Positions 48,848-58,095 are shown, counted from the first letter of the stretch. The stretch: 64,000 nt of DNA from an uncultured Oscillibacter sp. (GCA_910584075.1 CAJTZI010000008.1:1-64000), one strand, 5' to 3'. The notes: generated from the letters alone by a model not told the origin. A program made the numbers and translations.

Positions 48848-50122
48848 ATGTCAAATTGCGCCATTGTAGGCATCAACTGGGGCGATGAGGGCAAGGGCCG
48901 CATGGTAGACCTGCTGACAGAGGACTACGATGTAGTGGTCCGCTACCAGGGCGGCGGCAACGCCGGACACACGGTGATGAATGAAAAGGGCAAATTCGCC
49001 CTGCATCTGCTGCCCTCCGGCATTTTCCGGGAGGGGGTGGTGAACATCCTGGGCAACGGCGTGGCCGTGGACTGCGAGAGTCTCTGGACGGAGATGCAGG
49101 ACGTGGTGTCCAAGGGCGTCGCCATCACCCCGGAAAATTTGAAGATCAGCGACCGGGCCAGCCTGCTGCTGCCCTGGCACCGGGATCTGGACAACCTGGA
49201 GGAACAGCGCCTTGCGGATAAGAAGTACGGCTCTACCAAGCAGGGCATCGCCCCCTTCTACTCCGACAAATACCAGAAAAAGACGGTCATGGCCGGTGAG
49301 CTTCTTTACCCCGAGAAGCTCTGGGAGCATCTGGAGGGCATCCTGGAGTGGAAGAACCTGACGCTGGAGAAGGTTTACGGCGCCAAGCCCTACACCATGG
49401 AGGACCTGCGGAACTGGTTTGCGGACTTCGGTGAGAAGATCAAGCCCTTTGTCTGCGGCACCGGCGCATTTCTGCGCAGCGCACAGGGGACAGGGAAGAA
49501 GATCCTCTTCGAGGCCCAGCTGGGCTCCCTGCGGGACCTGGACTACGGCATCTACCCCTACACCACCTCCTCCAACGCCATCGCCGCATACGCCCCGGTG
49601 GGCTCCGGCCTGCCTTCCGCCAAAATTGACGAAATCGTGGGCGTGGTGAAGGCCTACTCCTCCTGCGTGGGCGAGGGCCCCTTCACCTGCGAGTGGTTCG
49701 GCGAGAGGGCGGAGAAGCTCCGACAGGCGGGGAACGAATACGGCGCCAAGACCGGCCGCCCCCGCCGGGTGGGACCCATCGACATCGTGGCCACCCGCTA
49801 CGGCGTGGAGTGTCAGGGCGCCACCACCATCGCCCTGACCAAGCTGGACGTGCTGAGCTACCTGGACGAGATCCCCATCTGCGCCCGCTACCAGCTGGAC
49901 GGGCGGGAGATTGACGAGTTCCCCTTCCCCGCGGTGCTGGCAGACGCCAGACCGGTGGAGACCTCCATGCCCGGCTGGAAATGCGACATCTCCGGCGTGC
50001 GGAAATGGGAAGACCTGCCCCAGGCCGCCCGGGATTATGTGGAGTACATCGAAAAGGCCATCGGCTGCCCCATCGGCTATGTGTCCGTGGGCCCGGAGCG
50101 GGACGCCATTATTCTTCGCTGA
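48848..50122 (+). CDS. purA: Adenylosuccinate synthetase
   Basis: This 424-residue enzyme joins IMP and aspartate with GTP to form adenylosuccinate, the first step to AMP. Motifs are VGINWGDEGKGRMVDLLTED at the N-terminus (the GDEGKGK loop, with Arg in place of the second Lys), YQGGGNAGHTV, GSTKQGIAPFYSDKY, and VGPIDIVATRYGVECQGATT. The ATG at 48848 has GGGAGG upstream; open frame before it is the leader. It is followed by purB after about 200 bases, with a hairpin between them, so the two may be only partly cotranscribed. Confidence 0.97.
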   Translation: MSNCAIVGINWGDEGKGRMVDLLTEDYDVVVRYQGGGNAGHTVMNEKGKFALHLLPSGIFREGVVNILGNGVAVDCESLWTEMQDVVSKGVAITPENLKISDRASLLLPWHRDLDNLEEQRLADKKYGSTKQGIAPFYSDKYQKKTVMAGELLYPEKLWEHLEGILEWKNLTLEKVYGAKPYTMEDLRNWFADFGEKIKPFVCGTGAFLRSAQGTGKKILFEAQLGSLRDLDYGIYPYTTSSNAIAAYAPVGSGLPSAKIDEIVGVVKAYSSCVGEGPFTCEWFGERAEKLRQAGNEYGAKTGRPRRVGPIDIVATRYGVECQGATTIALTKLDVLSYLDEIPICARYQLDGREIDEFPFPAVLADARPVETSMPGWKCDISGVRKWEDLPQAARDYVEYIEKAIGCPIGYVSVGPERDAIILR

Positions 50123-50133
50123 GGGAGAACGCC

Positions 50134-50253
50134 TTGCTCTTCACCGCCTCCAGCCTTTATGCCGCCTGCGGGGGACATGCCGGCGCACTGGCCGTGTTCG
50201 GGCCGGTCTTCTGCCTCTGCCTGCTGATCTCTCAGCCTCTGGCATTTGCCTGA
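50134..50253 (+). CDS. Possible small hydrophobic peptide, 39 residues
   Basis: A TTG at 50134 with AGGGAG 8 bases upstream opens a frame for a hydrophobic peptide (ALAVFGPVFCLCLLISQPLA). It lies between purA and the terminator-like hairpin. There is no family match and the start is non-standard, so it may be untranslated spacer. Confidence 0.25.
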   Translation: MLFTASSLYAACGGHAGALAVFGPVFCLCLLISQPLAFA

Positions 50254-50272
50254 TCCGTTTTTCTGAAACCCG

Positions 50273-50301
50273 GGCGGGGAGGCATGCAATGCCTCCCCGC
50301 C
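50273..50301 (+). terminator. Hairpin between purA and purB
   Basis: GGCGGGGAGGCAT (50273-50285) pairs perfectly with ATGCCTCCCCGCC (50289-50301) around GCA. Only TTAT follows, so termination may be partial. Confidence 0.65.
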
Positions 50302-50326
50302 TTATAAAGAAAGGTTGATTCTTCTT

Positions 50327-51745
50327 ATGCCGAAAGACCGCTATGAATCCCCCCTATCCTCCCGATACGCATCGAAATTTATGCTGAACCTCTTCTCCGC
50401 CCAAACACGTATTCAGACCTGGCGGCGGCTGTGGACAGCCCTGGCCCGGGCGGAGCACAACCTGGGACTGCCCATCACCGCGGAACAGGTGGCGGAGCTG
50501 GAGGCCCATATCACCGACATCGACTTCGACATGGCGGCGGCCCGGGAGAAGGAGGTCCGCCACGATGTCATGGCCCACGTCTACACCTACGGCAAAGCCG
50601 CTCCCTCCGCCGCCGGCATCATCCACCTGGGGGCCACCAGCTGCTATGTCACCGACAACGCAGACCTGATCCTCTATCGGGAGGGCCTGCGGCACCTCCG
50701 GGGGGAACTCATCGCCGTGCTGGCAAATCTCAGCCAGTTCGCGGAGAAGTACAAGGCCGCACCCACCCTGGGCTACACCCACTATCAGCCCGCCCAGCTG
50801 GTGACCGTGGGCAAACGGGCCGCGCTGTGGATGCAGGATTTCCTCAGCGACCTGGAGGAGCTGGACTTTGTGCTGGACACCCTGAAATTCCGGGGCTGCC
50901 GGGGCACCACCGGCACCGAGGCCAGCTTCCTGGACCTCTTTGAGGGGGACGGGGCCAAGGTGGAGGAGCTGAACCGGCAGGTCTCTGCGGAATTCGGTTT
51001 TGACAGGTGCTTTTCCGTCTGCGGCCAGACCTACCCCCGGAAGGTGGACAGCCGTATCTTAAACTGCCTCAGCGCCATCGCCCAGAGCGCCTACCGGATG
51101 GCGGGCGACATCCGCCTGCTCCAGCACGACCGGCAGGTGGAGGAACCCTTTGAGAAAAACCAGATCGGGTCCTCCGCCATGGCCTACAAGCGCAATCCCA
51201 TGCGGTCCGAGCGGATCTGCTCTCTGAGCCGCTTTCTCATGACCGACGCTATGAACGCCCCCATGACGGCCTCTGTCCAGTGGCTGGAGCGGACCCTGGA
51301 CGACTCCGCGGGCCGCCGGATCTCCATGCCGGAGGGCTTCCTCTGCGCCGACGCCATTCTGCGCCTCTGCCAGAACGTCACAGACGGACTCCACGTCAAC
51401 GAGAAGGTGGTGGACCGCACAGTGCGGGAGTACCTCCCCTTCATCGCCACGGAAAACCTGATGATGGAGGCCGTCAAGCGGGGCGGAGACCGTCAGGCCC
51501 TGCACGAGATTATCCGCACCTGCTCCATGGCCGCCACCGCCAGAATGAAGGAGGGTGAGCCCTGCGACCTGCTGCGCCGGCTGGCGGCGGAGCCGGTCTT
51601 CGGCATGACGGAGGCGGAGATGGAGGCCGTGCTGGACCCGGCGCTCTACATCGGCCGGTGCCCCCAGCAGGTGGACGCCTTTCTGGCCCAGATCCGTCCC
51701 CTGCTATCTGAGGCCTCTCGGGAAAAGCCGGAGATCAATCTGTAA
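50327..51745 (+). CDS. purB: Adenylosuccinate lyase
   Basis: A 472-residue fumarase/aspartase-superfamily enzyme that cleaves adenylosuccinate to AMP and SAICAR to AICAR. The conserved segments are DVMAHVYTYG, IHLGATSCYVTDNADLILYR, PTLGYTHYQPAQLVTVGKRA with the catalytic His, and the signature GSSAMAYKRNPMRSE. The ATG at 50327 follows AAAGAAAGG; another ATG frame start lies 4 codons upstream. It is adjacent to purA, the enzyme before it in AMP synthesis. Length is typical of the longer clostridial form. Confidence 0.97.
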   Translation: MPKDRYESPLSSRYASKFMLNLFSAQTRIQTWRRLWTALARAEHNLGLPITAEQVAELEAHITDIDFDMAAAREKEVRHDVMAHVYTYGKAAPSAAGIIHLGATSCYVTDNADLILYREGLRHLRGELIAVLANLSQFAEKYKAAPTLGYTHYQPAQLVTVGKRAALWMQDFLSDLEELDFVLDTLKFRGCRGTTGTEASFLDLFEGDGAKVEELNRQVSAEFGFDRCFSVCGQTYPRKVDSRILNCLSAIAQSAYRMAGDIRLLQHDRQVEEPFEKNQIGSSAMAYKRNPMRSERICSLSRFLMTDAMNAPMTASVQWLERTLDDSAGRRISMPEGFLCADAILRLCQNVTDGLHVNEKVVDRTVREYLPFIATENLMMEAVKRGGDRQALHEIIRTCSMAATARMKEGEPCDLLRRLAAEPVFGMTEAEMEAVLDPALYIGRCPQQVDAFLAQIRPLLSEASREKPEINL

Positions 51746-51869
51746 ATGCCCTCCGCGGCGGACAGCTGTTCCCAAAACAGGGACAGCCGTCCGCCGTTGG
51801 TTTACCCAATTTCTCGCCAAAACAAAAAAGGTTGCTGCAAATCAGTTTTGGATTTTGTCTGTTTTGACG

Positions 51870-51897
51870 TTGACAAAGGCCACTCCACAGTGATAAA
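51870..51897 (+). promoter_or_regulatory. Promoter of the asparagine synthase transcript
   Basis: TTGACA (51870-51875), a 16-base spacer and GATAAA (51892-51897), moderately matched. The start near 51904 would just precede the T-box stem I. Confidence 0.5.
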
Positions 51898-51903
51898 CTG
51901 CAA

Positions 51904-52200
51904 CCATCAATTGAACATCATCAAGGCATTGATGGAGAAAAGTACCGCAGACGTTCCGGTCCAGTGAGCGGGGGATGGTGGAAACCCCGTACCAAAGAAT
52001 CGGCGGGAAGAACACTCCGGAGCCGCAACCTGAACGCGGATTCTTCCGCCAGTAAGCGCGACGGGTCGTGACCGTTACATCACGCGGGCTTGTTGGAGCC
52101 TTGAAGAGGTGGCGTCCCATTGGGAGGCAAATTAGGTGGCACCGCGGATAGCAGCTATTCGTCCTAAAATTTTAGGATGTAGCTGCGTTTTATTTTATCT
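51904..52200 (+). ncRNA. T-box leader, tRNA-Asn specific
   Basis: All T-box landmarks are in order: the S-turn region GGAGAAAAGTACCG (51931-51944), the AG-bulge/distal loop GTGAGCGGGGGATGGTG, the specifier block GAAGAACACTCC where AAC (52011-52013) is the Asn codon, and the T-box AGGTGGCACCGCGG (52134-52147). The terminator GCAGCTA + CCTAAAA/TTTTAGG + TAGCTGC (52151-52186) with its T run follows. Uncharged tRNA-Asn should stabilise the antiterminator and allow expression of the asparagine synthase gene 12 bases further on. Confidence 0.96.
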
Positions 52201-52212
52201 GGAGGTGCGCTT

Positions 52213-53799
52213 ATGTGTACGATCATGGGATTTTCCAAAAAAACGCTGACCCGGCAGGAGATCACCCCCTTCTTGGAACGCACCGTCTCCCGGGGCCCGG
52301 ACATGAGCCGAATCATCGAGACCCCCTCCGGCTGGCTCTGTTTCCAGCGTCTGGCCATCATGGGCCTCACGGAGGCGGGGATGCAGCCCTTTTCCCTGGG
52401 CGGGGATATGGTGGTGTGCAACGGCGAGATCTACGGCTTCCGCCCCCTAAAGCGGCAGCTGGAGGAGCGGGGATACCGGTTTCAAAGCGGCAGCGACTGC
52501 GAGGTCCTGCTCCCTCTGTTCCGCGAGTACGGTCTGGAGATGTTCTCCCGGCTGGACGCGGAGTTCGCCCTGGTGCTCTACGACGCCACCGCTGATTCCC
52601 TCATCGCCGCCCGGGACCCCATCGGCATCCGTCCCCTCTTCTACGGCTATGACCGGGCCGGGGCCATCGTCTTCGCCAGCGAGGCCAAAAACCTGGTGGG
52701 GCTGTGCAGTGAAATCCGCCCCTTCCCTCCGGGGCACTACTATGCCCGCGGCAGGTTCGTCCGCTACGCGGACCTGACCACCGTTCAGGATTACTGCCAA
52801 GACGGTCTGGAGACGGTGTGCCGGGGCATCCGGAACCGCCTGATCGCCGCCGTGGATAAGCGCCTGGACGCCGACGCGCCGGTGGGCTTCCTCCTCTCCG
52901 GCGGGCTGGACTCCTCTCTGGTGTGCGCCATCAGCTCCATTGTGCTGGGAAAGCAGATCCGCACCTTCGCCATTGGCATGGACACCGACGCCATCGACCT
53001 GAAATACGCCCGGGAGACCGCCGCCTTCATCGGCGCGGACCACACGGAGGTCATCATGACCCGGCAGCAGGTGCTAAGCTCCCTGGACGGCCTCATCGCG
53101 CTACTTGGCACCTGGGACATCACCACCATCCGGGCCAGCATGGGCATGTACCTCTGTTGCAAGGCCATCCATGAGCGGACGGATATCCGAGTGATCCTCA
53201 CCGGGGAGATCAGCGACGAGCTCTTCGGCTATAAATACACCGACTTCGCCCCCGACGCCGGGAGCTTTCAGGCCGAGGCCAAAAAGCGGGTGGATGAGAT
53301 TTATATGTACGACGTCCTGCGGGCGGACCGCAGCATCTCCGTCAACTCCCTGGAGGCCCGGGTGCCCTTCGGCGACCTGGACTTTGTAAAATATGTCATG
53401 GCCATTGATCCGGCCCTGAAGATGAACACCTACCACATGGGCAAATACCTGCTGCGCCATGCCTTTGAGCATGACCGCCTGCTGCCGGAGAGCATCCTCT
53501 GGCGCCAGAAGGCCGCCTTCTCCGACGCCGTGGGCCACTCCATGGTGGACGATCTGAAGTCCTATGCGGAGGAGACCTACACTGACGCAGAGTTTGAGTC
53601 GGCACGGCACAAATACGACTACCACTGCCCGCCCTTCACCAAGGAGAGCCTGCTGTATCGGGAGATCTTTGAAAAGCACTACCCCGGCCAGGCCGGGATG
53701 ATCCCGGATTTCTGGATGCCCAACAGGTCCTGGAAGGGCTGCGACGTGGACGACCCCTCTGCCCGGGCCCTCAGCAACTACGGGGCCAGCGGAGAATAG
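52213..53799 (+). CDS. asnB: Asparagine synthase (glutamine-hydrolysing)
   Basis: This 528-residue amidotransferase makes asparagine from aspartate, glutamine and ATP. After Met comes the nucleophile Cys2 (MCTIMGFS); the glutaminase domain shows RGPDMSRI, MVVCNGEIYGF and ARDPIGIRPLFYG; the synthase domain has the PP-loop SGGLDSS at about 228-234 and GEISDELFGYKYTDFAP. The control by an Asn-specific T-box supports the assignment over other AsnB-like amidotransferases. GGAGG precedes the ATG. It is followed by type III glutamine synthetase, which supplies its amide donor. Confidence 0.95.
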   Translation: MCTIMGFSKKTLTRQEITPFLERTVSRGPDMSRIIETPSGWLCFQRLAIMGLTEAGMQPFSLGGDMVVCNGEIYGFRPLKRQLEERGYRFQSGSDCEVLLPLFREYGLEMFSRLDAEFALVLYDATADSLIAARDPIGIRPLFYGYDRAGAIVFASEAKNLVGLCSEIRPFPPGHYYARGRFVRYADLTTVQDYCQDGLETVCRGIRNRLIAAVDKRLDADAPVGFLLSGGLDSSLVCAISSIVLGKQIRTFAIGMDTDAIDLKYARETAAFIGADHTEVIMTRQQVLSSLDGLIALLGTWDITTIRASMGMYLCCKAIHERTDIRVILTGEISDELFGYKYTDFAPDAGSFQAEAKKRVDEIYMYDVLRADRSISVNSLEARVPFGDLDFVKYVMAIDPALKMNTYHMGKYLLRHAFEHDRLLPESILWRQKAAFSDAVGHSMVDDLKSYAEETYTDAEFESARHKYDYHCPPFTKESLLYREIFEKHYPGQAGMIPDFWMPNRSWKGCDVDDPSARALSNYGASGE

Positions 53800-53936
53800 A
53801 GTGTCCACAGGGAATATGCACCGTCTGAAATCAAATATGCGCTGTTCGGATTCCGGACCGGGCAATCCTCTCTCCGGGCTGAACCGCCGATTTTACCGCC
53901 AAGTCACTTGGCCGATCTGAGTTAGGAGGAACAACT

Positions 53937-56024
53937 ATGGAAGCGAAGCTGCATCTGCCTGAGCTGTTCGGCAGCCAGGTCTTCAACGAGTGGACCATGA
54001 AGGAGCGCCTCTCCTCCGCGTCCTACGGCGCGTGGAAAAAGTGCGTCACCGAGGGCACGTCCCTGGACATCTCCACCGCCAACGAGATTGCCGAGGCCAT
54101 GAAGCAGTGGGCCGTGGAGAAGGGCGCCACTCATTACACCCACTGGTTCCAGCCCATGACCGGCGTCACCGCCGAAAAGCACGACAGCTTCATCACCTCC
54201 GCCGGCGGCGGCAAGATTATCATGGAGTTCTCCGGCAGGGAGCTGGTCCGAGGCGAGCCGGACGCCTCCTCCTTCCCCTCCGGCGGCCTGCGGGCCACCT
54301 TCGAGGCCCGGGGCTACACCGCCTGGGACCCCACCTCCTTCGCCTTTATCAAGGAGGACTCCCTCTGTATCCCCACCATCTTCTGCTCCTACTCCGGCCA
54401 CGCCCTGGATAAGAAGACCCCCCTGCTGCGGTCCATGGACGAGGTCAGCCGTCAGGCCATCCGCATCCTGCGGCTCTTCGGCGACAACGAGACCAAGCGG
54501 GTCACCGCCCAGGTGGGCCCGGAGCAGGAGTATTTCCTCATCGACAAGGAGCTCTTCCGGCAGCGCAAGGATTTGCAGATGACCGGCCGGACCCTGTTCG
54601 GCGCCAAGCCCCCCCGGGGCCAGGAGCTGGAGGACCACTACTTCGGCGCCATCAAGCCCCGGGTGGCCGCCTATATGAAGGACCTGGACGAGACACTGTG
54701 GGCGCTGGGCGTCCTCTCCAAGACCAAGCACAACGAGGTGGCCCCCTCCCAGCACGAGATGGCCCCCATCTACTCCGATGCCAACACCGCCTGCGACCAC
54801 AACCAGATCGCCATGGAGATGATGAAGAAGGTGGCGGACCGCCACGGCCTGGTGTGTCTCCTCCATGAAAAGCCCTTTGCCGGCGTCAACGGCTCCGGCA
54901 AGCACGACAACTGGTCCCTGAGCACCGACACCGGCCGCAACCTCTTCAAGCCCGGCTCCACCCCCAGCCAGAACGCCCGGTTTTTGCTGTTCCTGTCCGC
55001 TTTTATTAAGGGCGTGGATGACTATCAGGACTTCCTGCGCACCACCGTGGCCACCGCCGGCAACGACCACCGCCTGGGGGCCCAGGAGGCTCCTCCCGCC
55101 GTGCTCTCCATCTTCCTGGGCGACGAGCTCAACGCCGTGGTGGATTCCATCATCCACGACACCCACTACACCGACGCGGAGAAGAAGATGCTGAAAGTCG
55201 GCGTGGACGTGCTGCCCGCCATCCGCCAGGACAACACCGACCGCAACCGCACCTCCCCCATGGCCTTCACCGGCAACAAGTTCGAGTTCCGGATGCCCGG
55301 CTCCTCCCTGTCCGTCTCCGGGCCCAACATCGCCCTGAACACCATCATGGCCGAGGAGCTGGAGCAGTTCGCCGACGAACTGGAGCAGGCGGAGGACTTC
55401 CAGTCCGCCCTTCACCAGCTGGTGAAGAAAACCCTCACGGAGCACCAGCGGATCCTCTTCAACGGCAACGGCTACGACGACGCCTGGCTGCTGGAGGCGG
55501 AAAAGCGGGGGCTATGCAACCTCAAATCCGCCGCCGACGCCCTGCCCGCCTACATCGCCCCCAAGAACATCCGTCTCTGCGTTAAGCACGGCATCTACAC
55601 CGAGGCGGAGGTCCGGGCCAGATATGAGATCCACGTGGAGAACTACACCGCCGTCGTCTCCATCGAGGCCAAGACCATGATCGACATGATCCGCCACGAC
55701 ATCCTCCCCGCCGTCTCCAAATACACCGCCGAGCTGGCCCGTCGGGCCGCCGATAAGGCAGATGCCGGCCTGCCCTATCAGTATGAGGCCGTCACGGCCA
55801 GGGAGGCCGCCGAGCTCACCGACAGGCTGATGGAACAGTGCCGCGTCCTGATCAACGATCTGGAGGACATGCCCGCCGGTCCGGTGGAGGCCATGCGCTA
55901 CTGCCACGACACCCTGCTCCCCGACATGGCCCAGGCCCGGAACTCCGCGGACGCCCTGGAGGTCCTCACCGCCGCCGAGTATTGGCCCATGCCGGTGTAC
56001 AGTCAGCTGCTGTTCTCCGTCTGA
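53937..56024 (+). CDS. glnN: Type III glutamine synthetase
   Basis: A 695-residue enzyme that forms glutamine from glutamate, ammonia and ATP; it belongs to the large GSIII class of clostridia, Bacteroides and cyanobacteria. Conserved blocks are FNEWTMKERLSSASYGAWKK near the N-terminus, THYTHWFQPMTGVTAEKHDS, QVGPEQEYFLIDKELF, GVNGSGKHDNWSLST and NRTSPMAFTGNKFEFRMPGS. The ATG at 53937 has AGGAGG 6 bases upstream. It stands between the asparagine synthase gene (137 bases upstream) and a strong terminator. No GlnR/TnrA-type or P-II gene is adjacent. Confidence 0.97.
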   Translation: MEAKLHLPELFGSQVFNEWTMKERLSSASYGAWKKCVTEGTSLDISTANEIAEAMKQWAVEKGATHYTHWFQPMTGVTAEKHDSFITSAGGGKIIMEFSGRELVRGEPDASSFPSGGLRATFEARGYTAWDPTSFAFIKEDSLCIPTIFCSYSGHALDKKTPLLRSMDEVSRQAIRILRLFGDNETKRVTAQVGPEQEYFLIDKELFRQRKDLQMTGRTLFGAKPPRGQELEDHYFGAIKPRVAAYMKDLDETLWALGVLSKTKHNEVAPSQHEMAPIYSDANTACDHNQIAMEMMKKVADRHGLVCLLHEKPFAGVNGSGKHDNWSLSTDTGRNLFKPGSTPSQNARFLLFLSAFIKGVDDYQDFLRTTVATAGNDHRLGAQEAPPAVLSIFLGDELNAVVDSIIHDTHYTDAEKKMLKVGVDVLPAIRQDNTDRNRTSPMAFTGNKFEFRMPGSSLSVSGPNIALNTIMAEELEQFADELEQAEDFQSALHQLVKKTLTEHQRILFNGNGYDDAWLLEAEKRGLCNLKSAADALPAYIAPKNIRLCVKHGIYTEAEVRARYEIHVENYTAVVSIEAKTMIDMIRHDILPAVSKYTAELARRAADKADAGLPYQYEAVTAREAAELTDRLMEQCRVLINDLEDMPAGPVEAMRYCHDTLLPDMAQARNSADALEVLTAAEYWPMPVYSQLLFSV

Positions 56025-56032
56025 CCTCCGGC

Positions 56033-56063
56033 GGTCCCGCCCCTCTTTCGCCGGGGCGGGACC
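56033..56063 (+). terminator. Terminator of the glnN transcript
   Basis: GGTCCCGCCCC (56033-56043) pairs with GGGGCGGGACC (56053-56063). No T run follows. Confidence 0.65.
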
Positions 56064-56145
56064 ACCGCGGGGAGGGCGGGATGTCTCCCCTGCGGAGCTT
56101 CCCTCCCGCTTTTCCTCTTCCGTCCAAAATACTCAAAATTTTCCC

Positions 56146-56174
56146 TTGCGCCTGCCAGCGCTCTGTGGTATACT
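56146..56174 (+). promoter_or_regulatory. Promoter of the phospholipase-like gene
   Basis: TTGCGC (56146-56151), a 17-base spacer and TATACT (56169-56174), ahead of the GTG start at 56210. Confidence 0.65.
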
Positions 56175-56209
56175 GATAGCCGCTGAAATCCACCCTTGGA
56201 GGTGCCGCG

Positions 56210-56758
56210 GTGAAAAAGCGCAGTCACAAGCTCCTGGCCTCCACATTGCTGGAGTATGAACACGGATTCCGTGCCCGGCGGTATGAGTGGGCCTTTCTCT
56301 TCGGCTCCTTCCAGCCGGACTGCAATCCCCTGACATACCTGAAAGGCTCCCTGCGGGCCTACAAGTTCCGGGGACACAACTTTTCCAACTCCCAGGCCTA
56401 CATAAACGCCCATATCCTGCGGCTCCAGCGGCGGGCCCGCTGGACCGTCTGGCAGTACTATACCTTGGGCAAGCTCACCCACTATTTGGCCGACGCCTTC
56501 ACCTTCCCCCACAACGAACATTACCCGGACAGCCTGATCGCCCACCGGGCGTACGAGGACGCCCTGCGGGTGTATTTTGCGGAGTATCTCCAAAGCCGCA
56601 CCCTGTGTCCGGAGAGGGCCCGCCGGGATTTGACCCTGGCTATTGACGAGTTGCACTGCAAGTACATGGAGACCCAGGCCGACGTGGGCCGGGACGCCCG
56701 CTTTATCCTGGAGGCCAACCTGCTTCTGATGGCCGGATGCCTGCCTGCCCTCGCCTGA
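56210..56758 (+). CDS. Zinc-dependent phospholipase C-like protein
   Basis: This 182-residue helical protein begins at GTG 56210 with TTGGAGGTG upstream. It has regularly spaced His and Asp residues: FLFGSFQPDCNP near residue 30, KFRGHNFSN near 53, KLTHYLADAFTFPHNEHY near 87-104, and ELHCKYMETQADV. These resemble the zinc-ligand pattern of the zinc-dependent phospholipase C / S1-P1 nuclease fold, a family often seen as short intracellular proteins in clostridia. No signal peptide is present, so it is not a classical secreted toxin. Substrate unknown. Confidence 0.82.
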   Translation: MKKRSHKLLASTLLEYEHGFRARRYEWAFLFGSFQPDCNPLTYLKGSLRAYKFRGHNFSNSQAYINAHILRLQRRARWTVWQYYTLGKLTHYLADAFTFPHNEHYPDSLIAHRAYEDALRVYFAEYLQSRTLCPERARRDLTLAIDELHCKYMETQADVGRDARFILEANLLLMAGCLPALA

Positions 56759-56780
56759 TCTTGTCCAATATCCATAATTT

Positions 56781-56811
56781 TTCTCACAATTGCAGACTGC
56801 ATTTGTGAGAA
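56781..56811. other. 31-bp palindrome upstream of the aromatic operon
   Basis: TTCTCACAA (56781-56789) and TTGTGAGAA (56803-56811) are perfect arms; TGCAG/CTGCA continues the symmetry inside. It could be a regulator-binding site for the aro operon or the terminator of the preceding gene, since T-rich sequence follows. Confidence 0.5.
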
Positions 56812-56883
56812 TTGTCCATTTTCATTTTTCCGTCATCGTGCTATTCTTTATTGTATATTCCAACACCGAAAGGAATTCCTCAC

Positions 56884-56982
56884 ATGGCCAACATCGTCCG
56901 CAGTGCTGAATACCGCTACTTTAGCTTTACCTATTTTTACGGTAAAGCTTATTTGGGTTTGGCTGAAAGCGTGCGCGTGTAA
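56884..56982 (+). CDS. Tyr/Phe-rich leader peptide of the aro operon
   Basis: A 32-residue peptide from ATG 56884 (AAAGGAA upstream) to TAA 56980-56982. Residues 9-23 read EYRYFSFTYFYGKAY: five Tyr and three Phe in fifteen residues. Inside its coding region AGCTTTACC (56923-56931) pairs with GGTAAAGCT (56941-56949), and a strong terminator follows at 57018. This is the classical arrangement for ribosome-mediated attenuation: scarce charged tRNA-Tyr or tRNA-Phe would stall the ribosome and prevent terminator formation, raising expression of DAHP synthase and the downstream pathway. It contains no Trp codon, so control by Tyr/Phe is expected. Confidence 0.85.
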   Translation: MANIVRSAEYRYFSFTYFYGKAYLGLAESVRV

Positions 56983-57017
56983 CCTTTGGTTTTGTTGGAA
57001 CCATTTGTACATGATGA

Positions 57018-57047
57018 CCCGCGGTCGAACCGGCCGCGGGTTTTTTT
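57018..57047 (+). terminator. Attenuator terminator of the aro operon
   Basis: CCCGCGG (57018-57024) pairs with CCGCGGG (57034-57040), extended by CG/CG inside, and TTTTTTT follows. It lies 35 bases after the leader peptide stop and 31 before aroF. Confidence 0.92.
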
Positions 57048-57077
57048 GTACCATTCTGAACTTGGGAGGACACCGTC

Positions 57078-58091
57078 ATGATCGTCATTTTGAAGCACGA
57101 CCCCAACCGTGAACAGCTGGAGAGCCTGATCAACTGGCTCCAGGAGAAGGGGATTGCCATCCACACCAGCATCGGCGAGGCGCACACCATTCTGGGGCTG
57201 GTGGGCGACACGTCCAAGCTGGACATTGACCTCATTGCCGCCCTGGACATCGTGGAGGATGTCAAGCGGGTTCAGGAGCCCTACAAGAACGCCAACCGGA
57301 AATTCCACCCGGAGGACACGGTCATCCCCGTGGGCAACACCCAGATCGGCGGCGGCACGCTGACCATCATGGCCGGTCCCTGCTCTGTTGAGAGCGAGGA
57401 GCAGGTGGTGGCCATCGCCAGGGCCGTGAAGGCCAGCGGTGCCACCATGCTGCGGGGCGGCGCCTTCAAGCCCCGCACCTCCCCCTACGCCTTCCAGGGC
57501 CTGGGGGCCAAGGGATTGGAATACTTGAAAATCGCCCGGCAGGAGACGGGCCTGCCCATCGTCACCGAGCTGATGGACCTGAGCCAGCTGCCTCTGTTCA
57601 AAGATGTGGACGTCATCCAGATCGGCGCCAGAAACATGCAGAATTTTGACCTGCTGAAGGCCGTGGGCCACCAGGACCGGCCTGTGATGATCAAGCGGGG
57701 GATGTCCGCCACCTATGAGGAGTGGCTTATGAGCGCCGAGTACGTCATGTCCGGCGGCAACGAGAACGTGATCCTCTGCGAGCGGGGTATCCGCACCTTC
57801 GAGCACTACACCCGCAACACGCTGGACCTGGCCGCCATCCCCGTGCTGCGGCGCCTGACCCACCTGCCCGTCATCATTGACCCCAGCCACGCCACCGGCA
57901 AGAGCTGGCTGGTGGAGCCGCTGGCAATGGGTGCCGTGGCCACCGGAGCCGACGGTCTCCAGATCGAGGTCCACAACGATCCCGCCCACGCGCTGTGCGA
58001 CGGTCCCCAGTCCCTGAAGCCCGAGGATTTCGACCCCCTGGCAAAAAAACTGCTGGCCCTGCACGGCGCGGTGAAGTCCCTGGAGGGCTGA
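57078..58091 (+). CDS. aroF: DAHP synthase, type I-beta
   Basis: This 337-residue enzyme condenses phosphoenolpyruvate and erythrose 4-phosphate, the first step of the shikimate pathway. Residues 1-70 form the ferredoxin-like regulatory domain of the AroF/AroG(f) type; the barrel follows with [47 protein letters not shown] and [18 protein letters not shown] precedes the ATG at 57078. It is the first structural gene after the Tyr/Phe attenuator and is followed by tyrA after 4 bases. Confidence 0.97.
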   Translation: MIVILKHDPNREQLESLINWLQEKGIAIHTSIGEAHTILGLVGDTSKLDIDLIAALDIVEDVKRVQEPYKNANRKFHPEDTVIPVGNTQIGGGTLTIMAGPCSVESEEQVVAIARAVKASGATMLRGGAFKPRTSPYAFQGLGAKGLEYLKIARQETGLPIVTELMDLSQLPLFKDVDVIQIGARNMQNFDLLKAVGHQDRPVMIKRGMSATYEEWLMSAEYVMSGGNENVILCERGIRTFEHYTRNTLDLAAIPVLRRLTHLPVIIDPSHATGKSWLVEPLAMGAVATGADGLQIEVHNDPAHALCDGPQSLKPEDFDPLAKKLLALHGAVKSLEG

Positions 58092-58095
58092 GGCC

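Noticed and set aside
56210-56758. Secreted alpha-toxin-like phospholipase
   Set aside because: The protein has no signal peptide and is far shorter than the secreted enzymes; it matches the small intracellular family only.
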